Positions 49,395 to 57,634 of a DNA stretch of 64,000 nucleotides are shown one piece after another. The translations under genes were made by a program, and so were the position numbers. This DNA comes from Maricaulis maris_C. Lineage in GTDB: Bacteria > Pseudomonadota > Alphaproteobacteria > Caulobacterales > Maricaulaceae. The stretch lies in NCBI RefSeq assembly GCF_049116555.1, contig NZ_JAGDYT010000004.1, positions 1-64,000 on the forward strand, written 5' to 3'. The notes under the pieces were generated by a model, which was given only the letters and a program-made list of their open reading frames with translations, had not been told where the DNA came from and ran no database searches. Position 1 is the first letter of the stretch. Each line of letters opens with the position of its first letter.

Positions 49395-51700
49395 AGCGTC
49401 AGAACCGATACGCCTTCCGGGCGGGTCTCCAGGGTCCAGCCGGTCGGGATTTCGATATATTCCCCGCGTCCCCAGAGTGGCGCCAGATCGTCGTAATGCG
49501 GTGACATGACATTGCCGGACTGTCCGGTCGTGATCATGAAGCGCGAGCTATCCGGTTCGGCCATGTCGTAGAGCGCGCGATAGGAGGCGCCGTGAAAGAC
49601 ATCATAGCCGGGGGTGCGGTAGGAATAATGCGCTACATTGACCGTTGAGCCATCGCCGGGAACCGGTGTCTCGATGGTGAACCAGTCCGCCAGGATGGGA
49701 AAATCCGAGAAGGGTCGATGGGCGTGGCGGGCATAGTGCACATCGCCCCAGCGCCAGGCGTAAATGTTATCCCCATAGGCCTCCATTGCGGCGGCCATGG
49801 CCTGGTCCAGCGCCGGCCCGGTGAGGTCGTGGCAGGTGACGGTTTGGTCGACGGTGGTATCGTCACACCAATGCCCCAGATCGCCGGTCAGGACGTCCAT
49901 CATGAAAATGCGGCGGTCACCATGCCAGCCGGAAAACAGATCGCCGAGTTCATCAGCGTAAATCTCGGCACTGAGCTCGCGCATCCAGGCGGAATAGATC
50001 AGCGGTTCGGCCCGGTCGACGGCCATGTCGGCATCCCATTCGGCCAGCAAGGCGAGCGCGGCCCGTCCAGCGCCGGTCTGCGGTTCCGCCTCGAGCAGGA
50101 CGGGCAGTAGCCTCAGGGCGGTGTCATTGACCGTATCGACCTGCAGGGCCTGAAGGCTGTCCAGATCATGGACAGGCTGGGCGTTGATCCCGTCATAGAT
50201 CCGGCGAATACGCGAGACGCCATACCATTCCGACGTCAGATAGTGCGGATAGTCATCGGGAACGATCTTGTTATTGGCAGTCGCGACGAAGCCGCGGTCC
50301 GGATTGAGAGTATGCGGCAGGTCCTCGAAGGGGATGGTCGAGACCCAATTGCCGTCCTCGTCGCGGACCGGGATGCGCGCCGGGGCGTAAAAGCCGATAT
50401 CGCCGTCCCGGTCGGCAAAGACCATGCTCTGCTGGGGGGCGACGAAACCACGAATGGCATTCACGAAATCATCCCATTCATCGGCTTCGATGATGTGAAG
50501 GCCGACGCCCGCCGTGGCGTCATCGGGCTCGTCGAGCATCCATTGCAGAGCAAAGAAGTCGCTGCCCTCGGGGACAGGATAGCTGAAATGCGCCGGATCG
50601 AGGACGGGCCCGGTCGCGGTCTCGCGACGCAGGATGGTGACATCATCGCCGAAGCGCACGCGGATATGCTCCTCGCGCTGACCGGTGACCTCGGCCTCGG
50701 TGACCGCATGGAGATCGCCGACATCCGGGCCGGTATTAGTGAAGCCCCAGGCGATTTCGTCGGTCCGCCCCAGCGTCACGAAAGGCGTGCCGGGCAGGGT
50801 GGCGCCGACAACGGAGCCATCCGGTGTTGTCAGCCTGGCCAGATACCAGATCGCCGGCGCGGCCAGCCCAAGATGCGGATCATTGCCGAGAATGGGCCGT
50901 CCGCTTGTGGTGCGTGAGCCCGCCAGGACCCAGTTGTTCGAACCGTCACGGCCGGTGTCCTCCGGCCCCATGACCGGCGCTGGCTCGTCGGCCGGGGGCA
51001 GGCTCGTGGCCTCGATGCCGATATCGGCCATGGTCAGGGATCGGGGAGCATCGTCGGGATAGCGGCCGATGAACTCAGCCGTGCGCTGCTCGCCGAGTTG
51101 GGCGATGAGTGCGGCCATGCGCGGTTCCTGGAACGCATTGCCGAACAGGTCGAGCGCGATCGCCTTGTAGACCACGACCGTGTCGGCTGGCTGCCAGGGC
51201 TCGGGCTCGAACATCAGGATCTGGAATTCCGGCGGCGGGACGAAGCCCGGCGCGCTCATCACAGCATTGACGCCGTCTGTATAGGCCTCCAGCGCGGCCT
51301 GTATGTCGGCGGGCAGATTGGCAATCGCCGTGTCAGAGGCGTTCCCCAGCCCCATTGTCCGGAAGAAGACATCTGTCTCGAGACCGGGCTCGCCGAGAAT
51401 TTCGGCAAGCCGGCCGCGCAGGGCCCGCCGCGTGATTTCCATCTGCCAGAGACGGTCCTGGGCATGGGCGACCCCCATGGCGTAGAAACCGTCATGATCC
51501 GTTTCGGCGAAGATGTGGGGCACGCCGTGGCCGTCCCGCACAATACTGGCCTCGGCGTCCAGTCCGGCCATCTCGATCACGCCGCTGGTTTGCGGCAGGG
51601 AGGCGTACAGGCGATTGCCGATGATCAGGGCGGCGACGAGCACAAGCGAGACCAGTCCTCCCACGGCCCAGCCGAGATAGCGCAGAACACGTTTGATCAT
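49376..51700 (-). CDS. Penicillin acylase-family Ntn hydrolase
   Basis: 774 residues with an N-terminal membrane anchor or signal (VGGLVSLVLVAALIIGNRLYASL). RDGHGVPHIFAETDHDGFYAMGVAHAQDRLWQMEI is the alpha-chain start. The autocatalytic nucleophile is Ser254 in GRDGSNNWVLAG, the beta-chain start. IWYLARLTTPDG and GLTRTDEIAWGFTN-type motifs follow. It hydrolyses amides such as acyl-homoserine lactones or beta-lactam side chains in the periplasm. Specificity unknown; quorum quenching is one possibility. Confidence 0.92.
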   Translation of the reverse strand: MIKRVLRYLGWAVGGLVSLVLVAALIIGNRLYASLPQTSGVIEMAGLDAEASIVRDGHGVPHIFAETDHDGFYAMGVAHAQDRLWQMEITRRALRGRLAEILGEPGLETDVFFRTMGLGNASDTAIANLPADIQAALEAYTDGVNAVMSAPGFVPPPEFQILMFEPEPWQPADTVVVYKAIALDLFGNAFQEPRMAALIAQLGEQRTAEFIGRYPDDAPRSLTMADIGIEATSLPPADEPAPVMGPEDTGRDGSNNWVLAGSRTTSGRPILGNDPHLGLAAPAIWYLARLTTPDGSVVGATLPGTPFVTLGRTDEIAWGFTNTGPDVGDLHAVTEAEVTGQREEHIRVRFGDDVTILRRETATGPVLDPAHFSYPVPEGSDFFALQWMLDEPDDATAGVGLHIIEADEWDDFVNAIRGFVAPQQSMVFADRDGDIGFYAPARIPVRDEDGNWVSTIPFEDLPHTLNPDRGFVATANNKIVPDDYPHYLTSEWYGVSRIRRIYDGINAQPVHDLDSLQALQVDTVNDTALRLLPVLLEAEPQTGAGRAALALLAEWDADMAVDRAEPLIYSAWMRELSAEIYADELGDLFSGWHGDRRIFMMDVLTGDLGHWCDDTTVDQTVTCHDLTGPALDQAMAAAMEAYGDNIYAWRWGDVHYARHAHRPFSDFPILADWFTIETPVPGDGSTVNVAHYSYRTPGYDVFHGASYRALYDMAEPDSSRFMITTGQSGNVMSPHYDDLAPLWGRGEYIEIPTGWTLETRPEGVSVLTLQPGSQ

Positions 51701-51761
51701 GATGACTTGCTCCCCATTCGCGTCGAGACTAGCAAGGGGGCAGGTGATTGGGGAGAGCGCA

Positions 51762-52640
51762 ATGGCACGCTGCACATTTCTGGGTCTCGGTGTGATGGGT
51801 TTCCCGATGGCGGGCCATCTGGCCGGCGCGGGACATGAGGTGACGGTCTGGAACCGCACCGCCCGCAAGGCTGCCGACTGGGCCGGGCGCCATCCCGGCA
51901 AGTCCGCCGAGACCGTGGAGGCCGCTGTCGGCGATGCGGATTTCGTTCTCATGTGCCTGGGTGATGATCCGGATGTACGTCGTGTGGCCGAGCACGCCAT
52001 ACCCGCCATGAAGCCGGGCGCAGTCCTCATCGATCACACGACCGCCTCCGCCGAACTGGCGCGCGAGCTAGACGTCCAGGCACGGGATGCCGGGATCGGC
52101 TTTGTCGACGCGCCCGTATCCGGCGGGCAGGCCGGCGCCGAGAGCGGGCAGCTGACCATCATGTGTGGCGGCGAGGCAGACACATTCGCCGCGGCAGAAC
52201 CGGTGATGGACAGTTATGCCAAGGCGATCTCGCTGATCGGCCCGGCCGGGTCCGGGCAGCTGGCCAAGATGGTCAACCAGATCTGTATCGCCGGTATTGT
52301 CCAGGGCTTGTCCGAAGGCCTGCACTTTGCCCAGCGTGCCGGTCTTGATCCGGCTCTGGTAATCGGCGCGATCTCGAAGGGCGCAGCCCAGTCCTGGCAG
52401 ATGGAGAATCGCTGGGAGACCATGGTCGCCGGCAAGTTCGACTATGGCTTCGCCATTGACTGGATGCGCAAGGACCTCCGCATCACCCTGGACGAGGCCC
52501 GCCGCAATGGCGCGACCCTTCCGGTCGCTGCCCAGGTTGACCAATTCTATGCCGACGTTCAGGCCATGGGTGGCAATCGCTGGGATACGTCCTCGCTGAT
52601 CGCCCGCCTTGAGCGTCCGGGGGGCGGGAGCAAGGCATGA
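51762..52640 (+). CDS. Beta-hydroxyacid dehydrogenase (3-HIBADH family)
   Basis: 292 residues from ATG 51762, with GGGGAG upstream. FLGLGVMGFPMAGHLAGAGHEVTVWNR binds NAD(P). FVDAPVSGGQAGAESGQLTIMCGG and the catalytic lysine in GSGQLAKMVNQICIA are family motifs. It could reduce succinic semialdehyde/tartronate semialdehyde or oxidise 3-hydroxyisobutyrate. The clearer mmsB is at 60651, so this one probably has another substrate. It overlaps the next gene by four bases. Confidence 0.9.
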   Translation: MARCTFLGLGVMGFPMAGHLAGAGHEVTVWNRTARKAADWAGRHPGKSAETVEAAVGDADFVLMCLGDDPDVRRVAEHAIPAMKPGAVLIDHTTASAELARELDVQARDAGIGFVDAPVSGGQAGAESGQLTIMCGGEADTFAAAEPVMDSYAKAISLIGPAGSGQLAKMVNQICIAGIVQGLSEGLHFAQRAGLDPALVIGAISKGAAQSWQMENRWETMVAGKFDYGFAIDWMRKDLRITLDEARRNGATLPVAAQVDQFYADVQAMGGNRWDTSSLIARLERPGGGSKA

Positions 52641-53167
52641 GCGAACCGAAGGGCTATATCGCCAACGATCCGGTGGTGATGGGCGTTTGGAAACGGCTGA
52701 CCAAATTGTTCGCGGTCTGGCGTCTGATCGTGTTTGCAAGCTTCACCCGGCGAATGGTCTATCAACTGTCCAATGACCAGATGTCGACCCTGATGCGGAC
52801 CCGGCACTGGAAGCTCGGTCTGGGCCTGCTCGGAGGGCTCGATGACGCACAAATCGATTTCATGGCGGCGTGGTCGCAGCTCAATGCTGACCGGGCCGAG
52901 CGAATATTCCGATCGACGGCCCTGCTGATCGTTTCGATCCCTGTTGCCGCCGTATTCGGTATTTCCGAGCTGGATCCGACTATCTGGCAGCAGCTTGGAT
53001 TCGAGCGGCTTGATACTTTGATCTTCATTATCGGAGGCTGGATGGTGGCCAGCGGAATCATGATGGCGGCCTCCTGGCGGGCGCGCGATCTGGCGGACCT
53101 GTTGAAACTGGAACAGGCCCGACGGGCTTTGCGTAACCACCGGAAAGCTGCCGCGAGCGCCGCGTGA
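52637..53167 (+). CDS. Hypothetical two-TM protein, coupled
   Basis: 176 residues. Two membrane helices sit near residues 90-112 (STALLIVSIPVAAVFGI) and 123-147 (DTLIFIIGGWMVASGIMMAAS). The N-terminal half is soluble, basic and helical; the C-terminus is highly basic (RRALRNHRKAAASAA). It overlaps both neighbours by four bases (ATGA/GTGA), so it is translated with the dehydrogenase and the TRIC-type channel. No family recognised. Confidence 0.75.
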   Translation: MSEPKGYIANDPVVMGVWKRLTKLFAVWRLIVFASFTRRMVYQLSNDQMSTLMRTRHWKLGLGLLGGLDDAQIDFMAAWSQLNADRAERIFRSTALLIVSIPVAAVFGISELDPTIWQQLGFERLDTLIFIIGGWMVASGIMMAASWRARDLADLLKLEQARRALRNHRKAAASAA

Positions 53168-53793
53168 GTATCGAACTCCTCTTCATCCTTCTCGACTACG
53201 CAGGGATCGGCTTCTTCGCCTATTCCGGCGGCATGCTGGCGGCCCGCAAGGCGCTTGATCCCTTTGGTGCAGCCATTATCGGCGCGGTGACCGGAATGGG
53301 CGGCGGAACATTGCGCGACATTCTTCTGGGTTCCCTGCCGGTCTACTGGATCGCCGAGCCGACCTATCTCGCCGTTGCGGTGTCTGGCGCATTGCTGGGC
53401 TATTTCACATCGCCCTGGGCGCAGGCCTTTGCGACGCGGCGTGCAGCCCTGATCTGGGCGGACGCGATCGGGCTGTCGGTCTTTTGCGTCCTGGGCGCCC
53501 AGGCCGGTCTGGCGGCCGGGGCCCATTGGACCATCGCGCTGCTGACCGGAATGATGAGTGCCGCCTTTGGCGGTCTGCTGCGGGACATTATCGTCAATGA
53601 CGTGCCGCTGGTTCTGCGTGAGGACATTTATGCCCTCGCCGCCCTGGCCGGTGCCGCCGCCTATGTCGGCGGCATGACGCTGGGTCTCAATCCCAGCCTT
53701 GTCACGCTCGGTTCCGCGCTTCTCGCGCTGGTCCTGCGCGGCTGCGCGATCCAGTTCAAATGGTCTTTGCCGGCCATCAAGCTGGGCGATTGA
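53164..53793 (+). CDS. TRIC/UPF0126-family cation channel
   Basis: 209 residues from GTG 53164, with seven membrane helices and an internal repeat: FFAYSGGMLAARK ... GAVTGMGGGTLRDILLG and later LLTGMMSAAFGGLLRDIIVND. The twin GGGTLRD/GGLLRD motifs are diagnostic of the YadS/trimeric intracellular cation channel family. Prokaryotic members conduct potassium or sodium; some are proposed to carry glycine. It ends the three-gene coupled unit. Confidence 0.92.
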   Translation: MSIELLFILLDYAGIGFFAYSGGMLAARKALDPFGAAIIGAVTGMGGGTLRDILLGSLPVYWIAEPTYLAVAVSGALLGYFTSPWAQAFATRRAALIWADAIGLSVFCVLGAQAGLAAGAHWTIALLTGMMSAAFGGLLRDIIVNDVPLVLREDIYALAALAGAAAYVGGMTLGLNPSLVTLGSALLALVLRGCAIQFKWSLPAIKLGD

Positions 53794-53872
53794 CCGGCAA
53801 GGTGCCGCCGATCCGGAGGGGACGGATGTCGCGCAGCGCATTTGCGCGCCGCGCGACACCCCGTTTGTCAGG

Positions 53873-54361
53873 TCAGGCTGTGAAGTCGACGGGTCTGGCC
53901 TTGTTAAGCTCGATCATCTCGATGCCGCTCTCCGGGTCGGTGAACAGGCGACCCTCTTGCCATCCATGCTTGGCATAGAAGCGTCGCGCCTGATCATTGT
54001 CCCGGAAACAGTCGAGCACGATCTGGTCGCTCTCGCCGAACAGTCTGGCCTCGCCGTGATCGAGCAATCGTTTCCCGATCCCCGCGCGATGAAAGTCGAG
54101 GTCGACCATCATCAAATCGATCCGACCCGGTTTCGTGGCGCAGGCCCCGACCCGAACTCCCTCACACTCAGCGATGGTGAGGGTCGCGACATTGTCGCGA
54201 TAATAGGCCGCGATAGCGCCAGAGGCGATATAGGCCTCGACGGTATCGGCACCAATGATGTCGGGATATCTGACCCGGATGGTCCGCGCGGAAAGCGCTT
54301 CAAGCGGATCGGCATCGGCCCGGGTGGCGGGCCGAAGTCGTACGTTGGATTGTTCTTGCAA
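53873..54361 (-). CDS. GNAT-family N-acetyltransferase
   Basis: 162 residues from a TTG start with AGGA nine bases upstream. VRLRPATRADADPLEALS opens the fold, and IDLMMVDLDFHRAGIGKRLLDHGEARL carries the acetyl-CoA-binding loop (HRAGIGKRL). LDCFRDNDQARRFYAKHGWQE follows. Substrate unknown. No partner gene is evident. Confidence 0.9.
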   Translation of the reverse strand: MQEQSNVRLRPATRADADPLEALSARTIRVRYPDIIGADTVEAYIASGAIAAYYRDNVATLTIAECEGVRVGACATKPGRIDLMMVDLDFHRAGIGKRLLDHGEARLFGESDQIVLDCFRDNDQARRFYAKHGWQEGRLFTDPESGIEMIELNKARPVDFTA

Positions 54362-54514
54362 TGTCTTGTTCCTGATAAAGAAATACCGTTCGTTCGCAAC
54401 GCGGGTCGCGAACGGTCTTCAATCAAGCCAGCCTGCCCGGTCAAAGGACGGGCTGGCCGTATCAGGAATCAGAAAGGCGGCGCATAAACGCTCCAGATGG
54501 TGAAGCGTAGGTCG

Positions 54515-55663
54515 CTAGACCGCTTTGGAACCGGCCGCAAGCGCCTGGCGAAGGTCAGCGAGCAGATCAGCCGGATCCTCCAGCCCCACCGACAGCCGCA
54601 CCAGATTCTCAGCCACCGGACTGTCCGGCCCCTCGATCGGCTTGCGGTGCTCGACCAGGCTTTCCACTCCGCCCAGCGAAGTCGCTTGCGTGAAGAGTTT
54701 TGTCGCGGCCGCAAATCGGGCCGCTGCTTCATGGCCGCCGGCAATATGCAGCGAGAGCATGCCGCCAAAACCATTCGTCATCTGACGTGCCGCGACGGCA
54801 TGACCGGGATGTTCCGGCAATCCCGGATAGAGCACGGCGTCTAGCCCGGACTCTTCCTGCAGCGCCTCGGCGATGGCCAGCGCGCTGGCGCTCTGGCGCT
54901 CGAAGCGGACCCAGAGGGTGCGCAGGCCGCGCATCAGGAGCCAGGTCTCGAACGCGCCGGGGACAGCGCCGGTCCTGGAATGGATCTCGCCGATCTCCTC
55001 CCAGCGCTCATTGATCTCACGCGTCGCCAGAACGCCGGCCAGCACGTCGGAATGGCCGTTGAGATATTTGGTTGCCGAATGCATGACGATATCGGCGCCT
55101 AATGTCAGGGCCTGGGTGGTGCAGGGCGGGGCGCAGGTGGAATCAACGCCCAGTGTCGCGCCGACGGTGTGGGCAATCTCCGCCGCCTTGGCAATGTCGA
55201 CGACCGCCCAGGACGGATTGGCCGGGCTCTCGATCCAGATCAGATCGGTTTCGGGCCGCGCGGCAGCGGTGAGGGCAGTCAGATCGCCCGGGGCGACGAG
55301 ATCGAGCGTGATCCGTTTCTTTGCGGCCGCCCGCTGCATCAGCAGTTTGGCCCCGTAATACATTTCGGTCTGGGCGATCACATGCCCGCCGCTCGGCACA
55401 CTTTCGATTACGGCCGCGATCGCCGCCATACCGGAGGAAAACAGCTTGGCCTCGGGTGCCCCCTCCAGCATGGCCAGCACCATGGCCGCCTGTTTTTCGG
55501 TCGGGCCTTCCGGGCGGCGATAGTCCTGCTCCCCGATCAGCTGGTTGTCTGTCCCGCGGGCAAAGGTCGTCGCCGGGTGGATCGGCGGGATCACCGCGCC
55601 GGTTATCGGGTCGATCGCGTGCATGGCCTGGACGGCGAGAGTGGTGCGGGAAGGTTTGGTCAT
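54515..55663 (-). CDS. Cystathionine gamma-synthase/lyase-type PLP enzyme
   Basis: 382 residues. The PLP lysine is in VMHSATKYLNGHSDV, with YRRPEGPTEKQAAMVLAMLEGA, SGMAAIAAV, YYGAKLL and WIESPANPSWAVVDI typical of the Met/Cys transsulfuration family. It could be MetB, MetC or MetY/MetZ; the sequence does not decide. It acts in methionine or cysteine metabolism in the cytoplasm. No SAM riboswitch-like leader was recognised in the 100 bases upstream. Confidence 0.88.
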   Translation of the reverse strand: MTKPSRTTLAVQAMHAIDPITGAVIPPIHPATTFARGTDNQLIGEQDYRRPEGPTEKQAAMVLAMLEGAPEAKLFSSGMAAIAAVIESVPSGGHVIAQTEMYYGAKLLMQRAAAKKRITLDLVAPGDLTALTAAARPETDLIWIESPANPSWAVVDIAKAAEIAHTVGATLGVDSTCAPPCTTQALTLGADIVMHSATKYLNGHSDVLAGVLATREINERWEEIGEIHSRTGAVPGAFETWLLMRGLRTLWVRFERQSASALAIAEALQEESGLDAVLYPGLPEHPGHAVAARQMTNGFGGMLSLHIAGGHEAAARFAAATKLFTQATSLGGVESLVEHRKPIEGPDSPVAENLVRLSVGLEDPADLLADLRQALAAGSKAV

Positions 55664-55766
55664 GGGCAGGTCCGGGAAGTTGAGGTTGGCGGGAGATTAC
55701 CGTGTTCGCGGAACGCTGCCATGTTTGCGGTGCACGCGGCGCTCAACATCGCAACTCAACCTCCTG

Positions 55767-55918
55767 GTCATCCCGGACGGAGCCCTGACTTGACCAGGGC
55801 GCAGATCCGGGACCTGTAAGCCCGGTGTGGCCGATATCAGCGCGTATGGGTCCCGGCTCTGCGGCCTGCTTTCGCAGGACAGGAGCCTGTGCCCGCGAAG
55901 GCGGGTGGCCGGGATGAC
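55767..55918. repeat. Dispersed palindromic repeat, copy 2
   Basis: About 152 bp bounded by GTCATCCCGG (55767-55776) and CCGGGATGAC (55909-55918), sharing GATCCGGGACC and GGGTCCCGGCTCTGCG with the copy at 1981-2155. The middle differs (CTTTCGCAGGACAGGAGCC). Non-coding. Confidence 0.8.
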
Positions 55919-55996
55919 AACCAGATCTCACATTATGTAGGTCGCAATTCGCGCGCCGCGCGAAATCATCCATTAATCGCTTGTCAGCCAGCGGGC

Positions 55997-56073
55997 CGTA
56001 TCCGGTTCTTGAGGTCAAGGGCGCGCAGCGCCGCTCCGCGGTTGAAACCCTTGAGCTCAAGAACCGGATACGG
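55997..56073. repeat. Long inverted repeat, 26-bp arms
   Basis: Arms at 55997-56022 and 56048-56073 begin CCGTATCCGGTTCTTGAG and pair at 25 of 26 positions; the 25-base loop is GC-rich and includes GCGCAGCGCCGC. In RNA this is a very strong hairpin. It lies in a 450-base gap downstream of the broken zinc-ribbon gene (minus strand) and beyond the metB-like promoter. It may be a terminator-like structure, a mobile palindrome or a structured RNA. No T-run follows either arm. Confidence 0.75.
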
Positions 56074-56118
56074 CGGACTCCCGGCAAGCGGTTTAGGGCG
56101 GGGTGTGCGCCGCAGGCG

Positions 56119-56493
56119 CTAGCACCGGATCGGTTTGGCAATCGAATGAAAAACGATCGCAAACATCACGCTCACGACAAAGCAGCCACCCGCAAACCAT
56201 AGGAAGGGCGCGACAACCTCGGCAGGAATTTTGTCGGGTATCGAGGCGATCATCATGACCATGCCGGCGAGCCACGTGAGAAAGAAGGAGCAGGCGATGG
56301 GCATGAAGGGCCAGAATGCCATGCGCTGCCGGACGTTGCATTCCGGACAGCGGGGAATGGGATGGCTGCCGGTGTACTGGGCCAAATCACCATAGTGCCT
56401 GACCGGTTCTCCAACTCACCCCAGCATCCGTCTTTGGTCCTTGAGTTCGGCGACGTAGCCGTCAAACACATAGCCGCAGCCGAGACATTTCAT
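56119..56493 (-). pseudogene. Zinc-ribbon membrane protein interrupted by in-frame TGA
   Basis: The frame starts at ATG 56493 with MKCLGCGYVFDGYVAELKDQ, reaches a TGA at codon 26, and then continues in the same frame as VGEPVRHYGDLAQYTGS then PIPRCPECNVRQRM. Two membrane helices follow (about IACSFFLTWLAGMVMMIAS and FLWFAGGCFVVSVMFAIVF). CxxC pairs on both sides of the stop would make one zinc ribbon, so a single nonsense mutation in a former 124-codon gene is the simplest reading. The downstream part could restart from a TTG at 56385. Selenocysteine is unlikely because TGA is not in a CxxU context. Confidence 0.65.
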
Positions 56494-56519
56494 GCGTCCC
56501 CAAGCCATGAAGTATGCTT

Positions 56520-57500
56520 CTACCCGCCAAGCTTCATCGCCGCCCGCCGTGCAAAATACGTCACCACGCCCGCCGCGCCGGCCCGCTTGAAGGCCAGCAG
56601 GCTTTCCATCATGACCCGGTCGCCATCGATCCAGCCATTGGCGGCAGCGGCTTCGATCATCGCGTACTCGCCGGAGACCTGGAAGGCATAGACGGGAACG
56701 GGGAACGTGTCGGAGAGGGCGCGGACGATGTCGAGATAGGGCAGGCCGGGCTTGACCATGACCATGTCGGCGCCCTCGGCGATGTCGAGTTCGACCTCGC
56801 GCAGGCATTCATCGCGATTGGACGGGTCCATCTGATAGGTCTGCTTGTCGCCCTTCAACGCGGCTGCCGAGCCGATCGCCTCGCGGTAAGGGCCGTAAAA
56901 GCCCGACGCGTATTTGGCGGCATAGGAGAGGATCATCGTGTCGTGATGGCCTTCGCCTTCCAGCGCCTCGCGGATGGCACCGATGCGGCCGTCCATCATG
57001 TCGGACGGGGCGACCACATCACAGCCGGCATCGGCCTGGATCAGGGCCTGTTCGATCAGCCGTTCGACGGTCTCGTCATTGGCGATCCGGTCGCCCTGCA
57101 GGATCCCGTCATGGCCATGCGTGGTGAACGGGTCGAGCGCGACATCGCAAATCACGCCGAGATCGGGGGCGGCGTCCTTGATGGTGCGGATGGCGTTGGG
57201 GACGAGCCCGTCCGGATTGAGCGCTTCGGAGCCGGCGTCGTCCTTCTTGGCCGGGTCGATATGGGGAAAGATCGCCATGGCCGGTATGCCCAGGTCCTGG
57301 GCTTCCTTCGCTGCCTTCGCCAGTGCAGCGAGGGAGAGGCGTTCAACGCCGGGCATGGCGGCGACCGGCTCGACCGGGTCGGCGGTGTCCGAGACCACGA
57401 CCGACCAGATCAGGTCATTCACCGACAGGGTGTTTTCGCGCACGAGGCGGCGCGACCAGTCGGCCTGGCGGGTGCGGCGAAGGCGGGTATTGGGATACAT
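56520..57500 (-). CDS. hemB: Delta-aminolevulinic acid dehydratase (porphobilinogen synthase)
   Basis: 326 residues from ATG 57500. Condenses two ALA into porphobilinogen. Schiff-base lysines lie in SYAAKYASGFYGP and MVMVKPGLPYLD. The metal site reads CDVALDPFTTHGHDG, with Asp in place of the zinc cysteines, marking a Mg-type enzyme as in other alphaproteobacteria. hemA lies 5 kb downstream on the opposite strand, so the first two haem steps are near but not cotranscribed. Divergent from the acyl-CoA dehydrogenase. Confidence 0.96.
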   Translation of the reverse strand: MYPNTRLRRTRQADWSRRLVRENTLSVNDLIWSVVVSDTADPVEPVAAMPGVERLSLAALAKAAKEAQDLGIPAMAIFPHIDPAKKDDAGSEALNPDGLVPNAIRTIKDAAPDLGVICDVALDPFTTHGHDGILQGDRIANDETVERLIEQALIQADAGCDVVAPSDMMDGRIGAIREALEGEGHHDTMILSYAAKYASGFYGPYREAIGSAAALKGDKQTYQMDPSNRDECLREVELDIAEGADMVMVKPGLPYLDIVRALSDTFPVPVYAFQVSGEYAMIEAAAANGWIDGDRVMMESLLAFKRAGAAGVVTYFARRAAMKLGG

Positions 57501-57634
57501 GTCGGCCTCTGGTCTTCTTCGTCTGCAATGACATATCAAACTTGCCGCCGCGGCAAACCCGCGTTACGGCTCCGGCCAAAGCCGTCGGGCAAGATTTGTC
57601 CGCCAAACAATCGAATAGCAACAGGAGTACTGCT

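Noticed and set aside
55664..55766. SAM riboswitch ahead of the metB-like gene
   Set aside because: The 100 bases hold no recognisable SAM-II-like helix and pseudoknot pattern, and the palindromic repeat begins soon after.
56416..56418. Selenocysteine codon in the zinc-ribbon gene
   Set aside because: TGA lies between LG and VG, not in a redox CxxU motif. No stem-loop was assigned after it, and a nonsense change is simpler.
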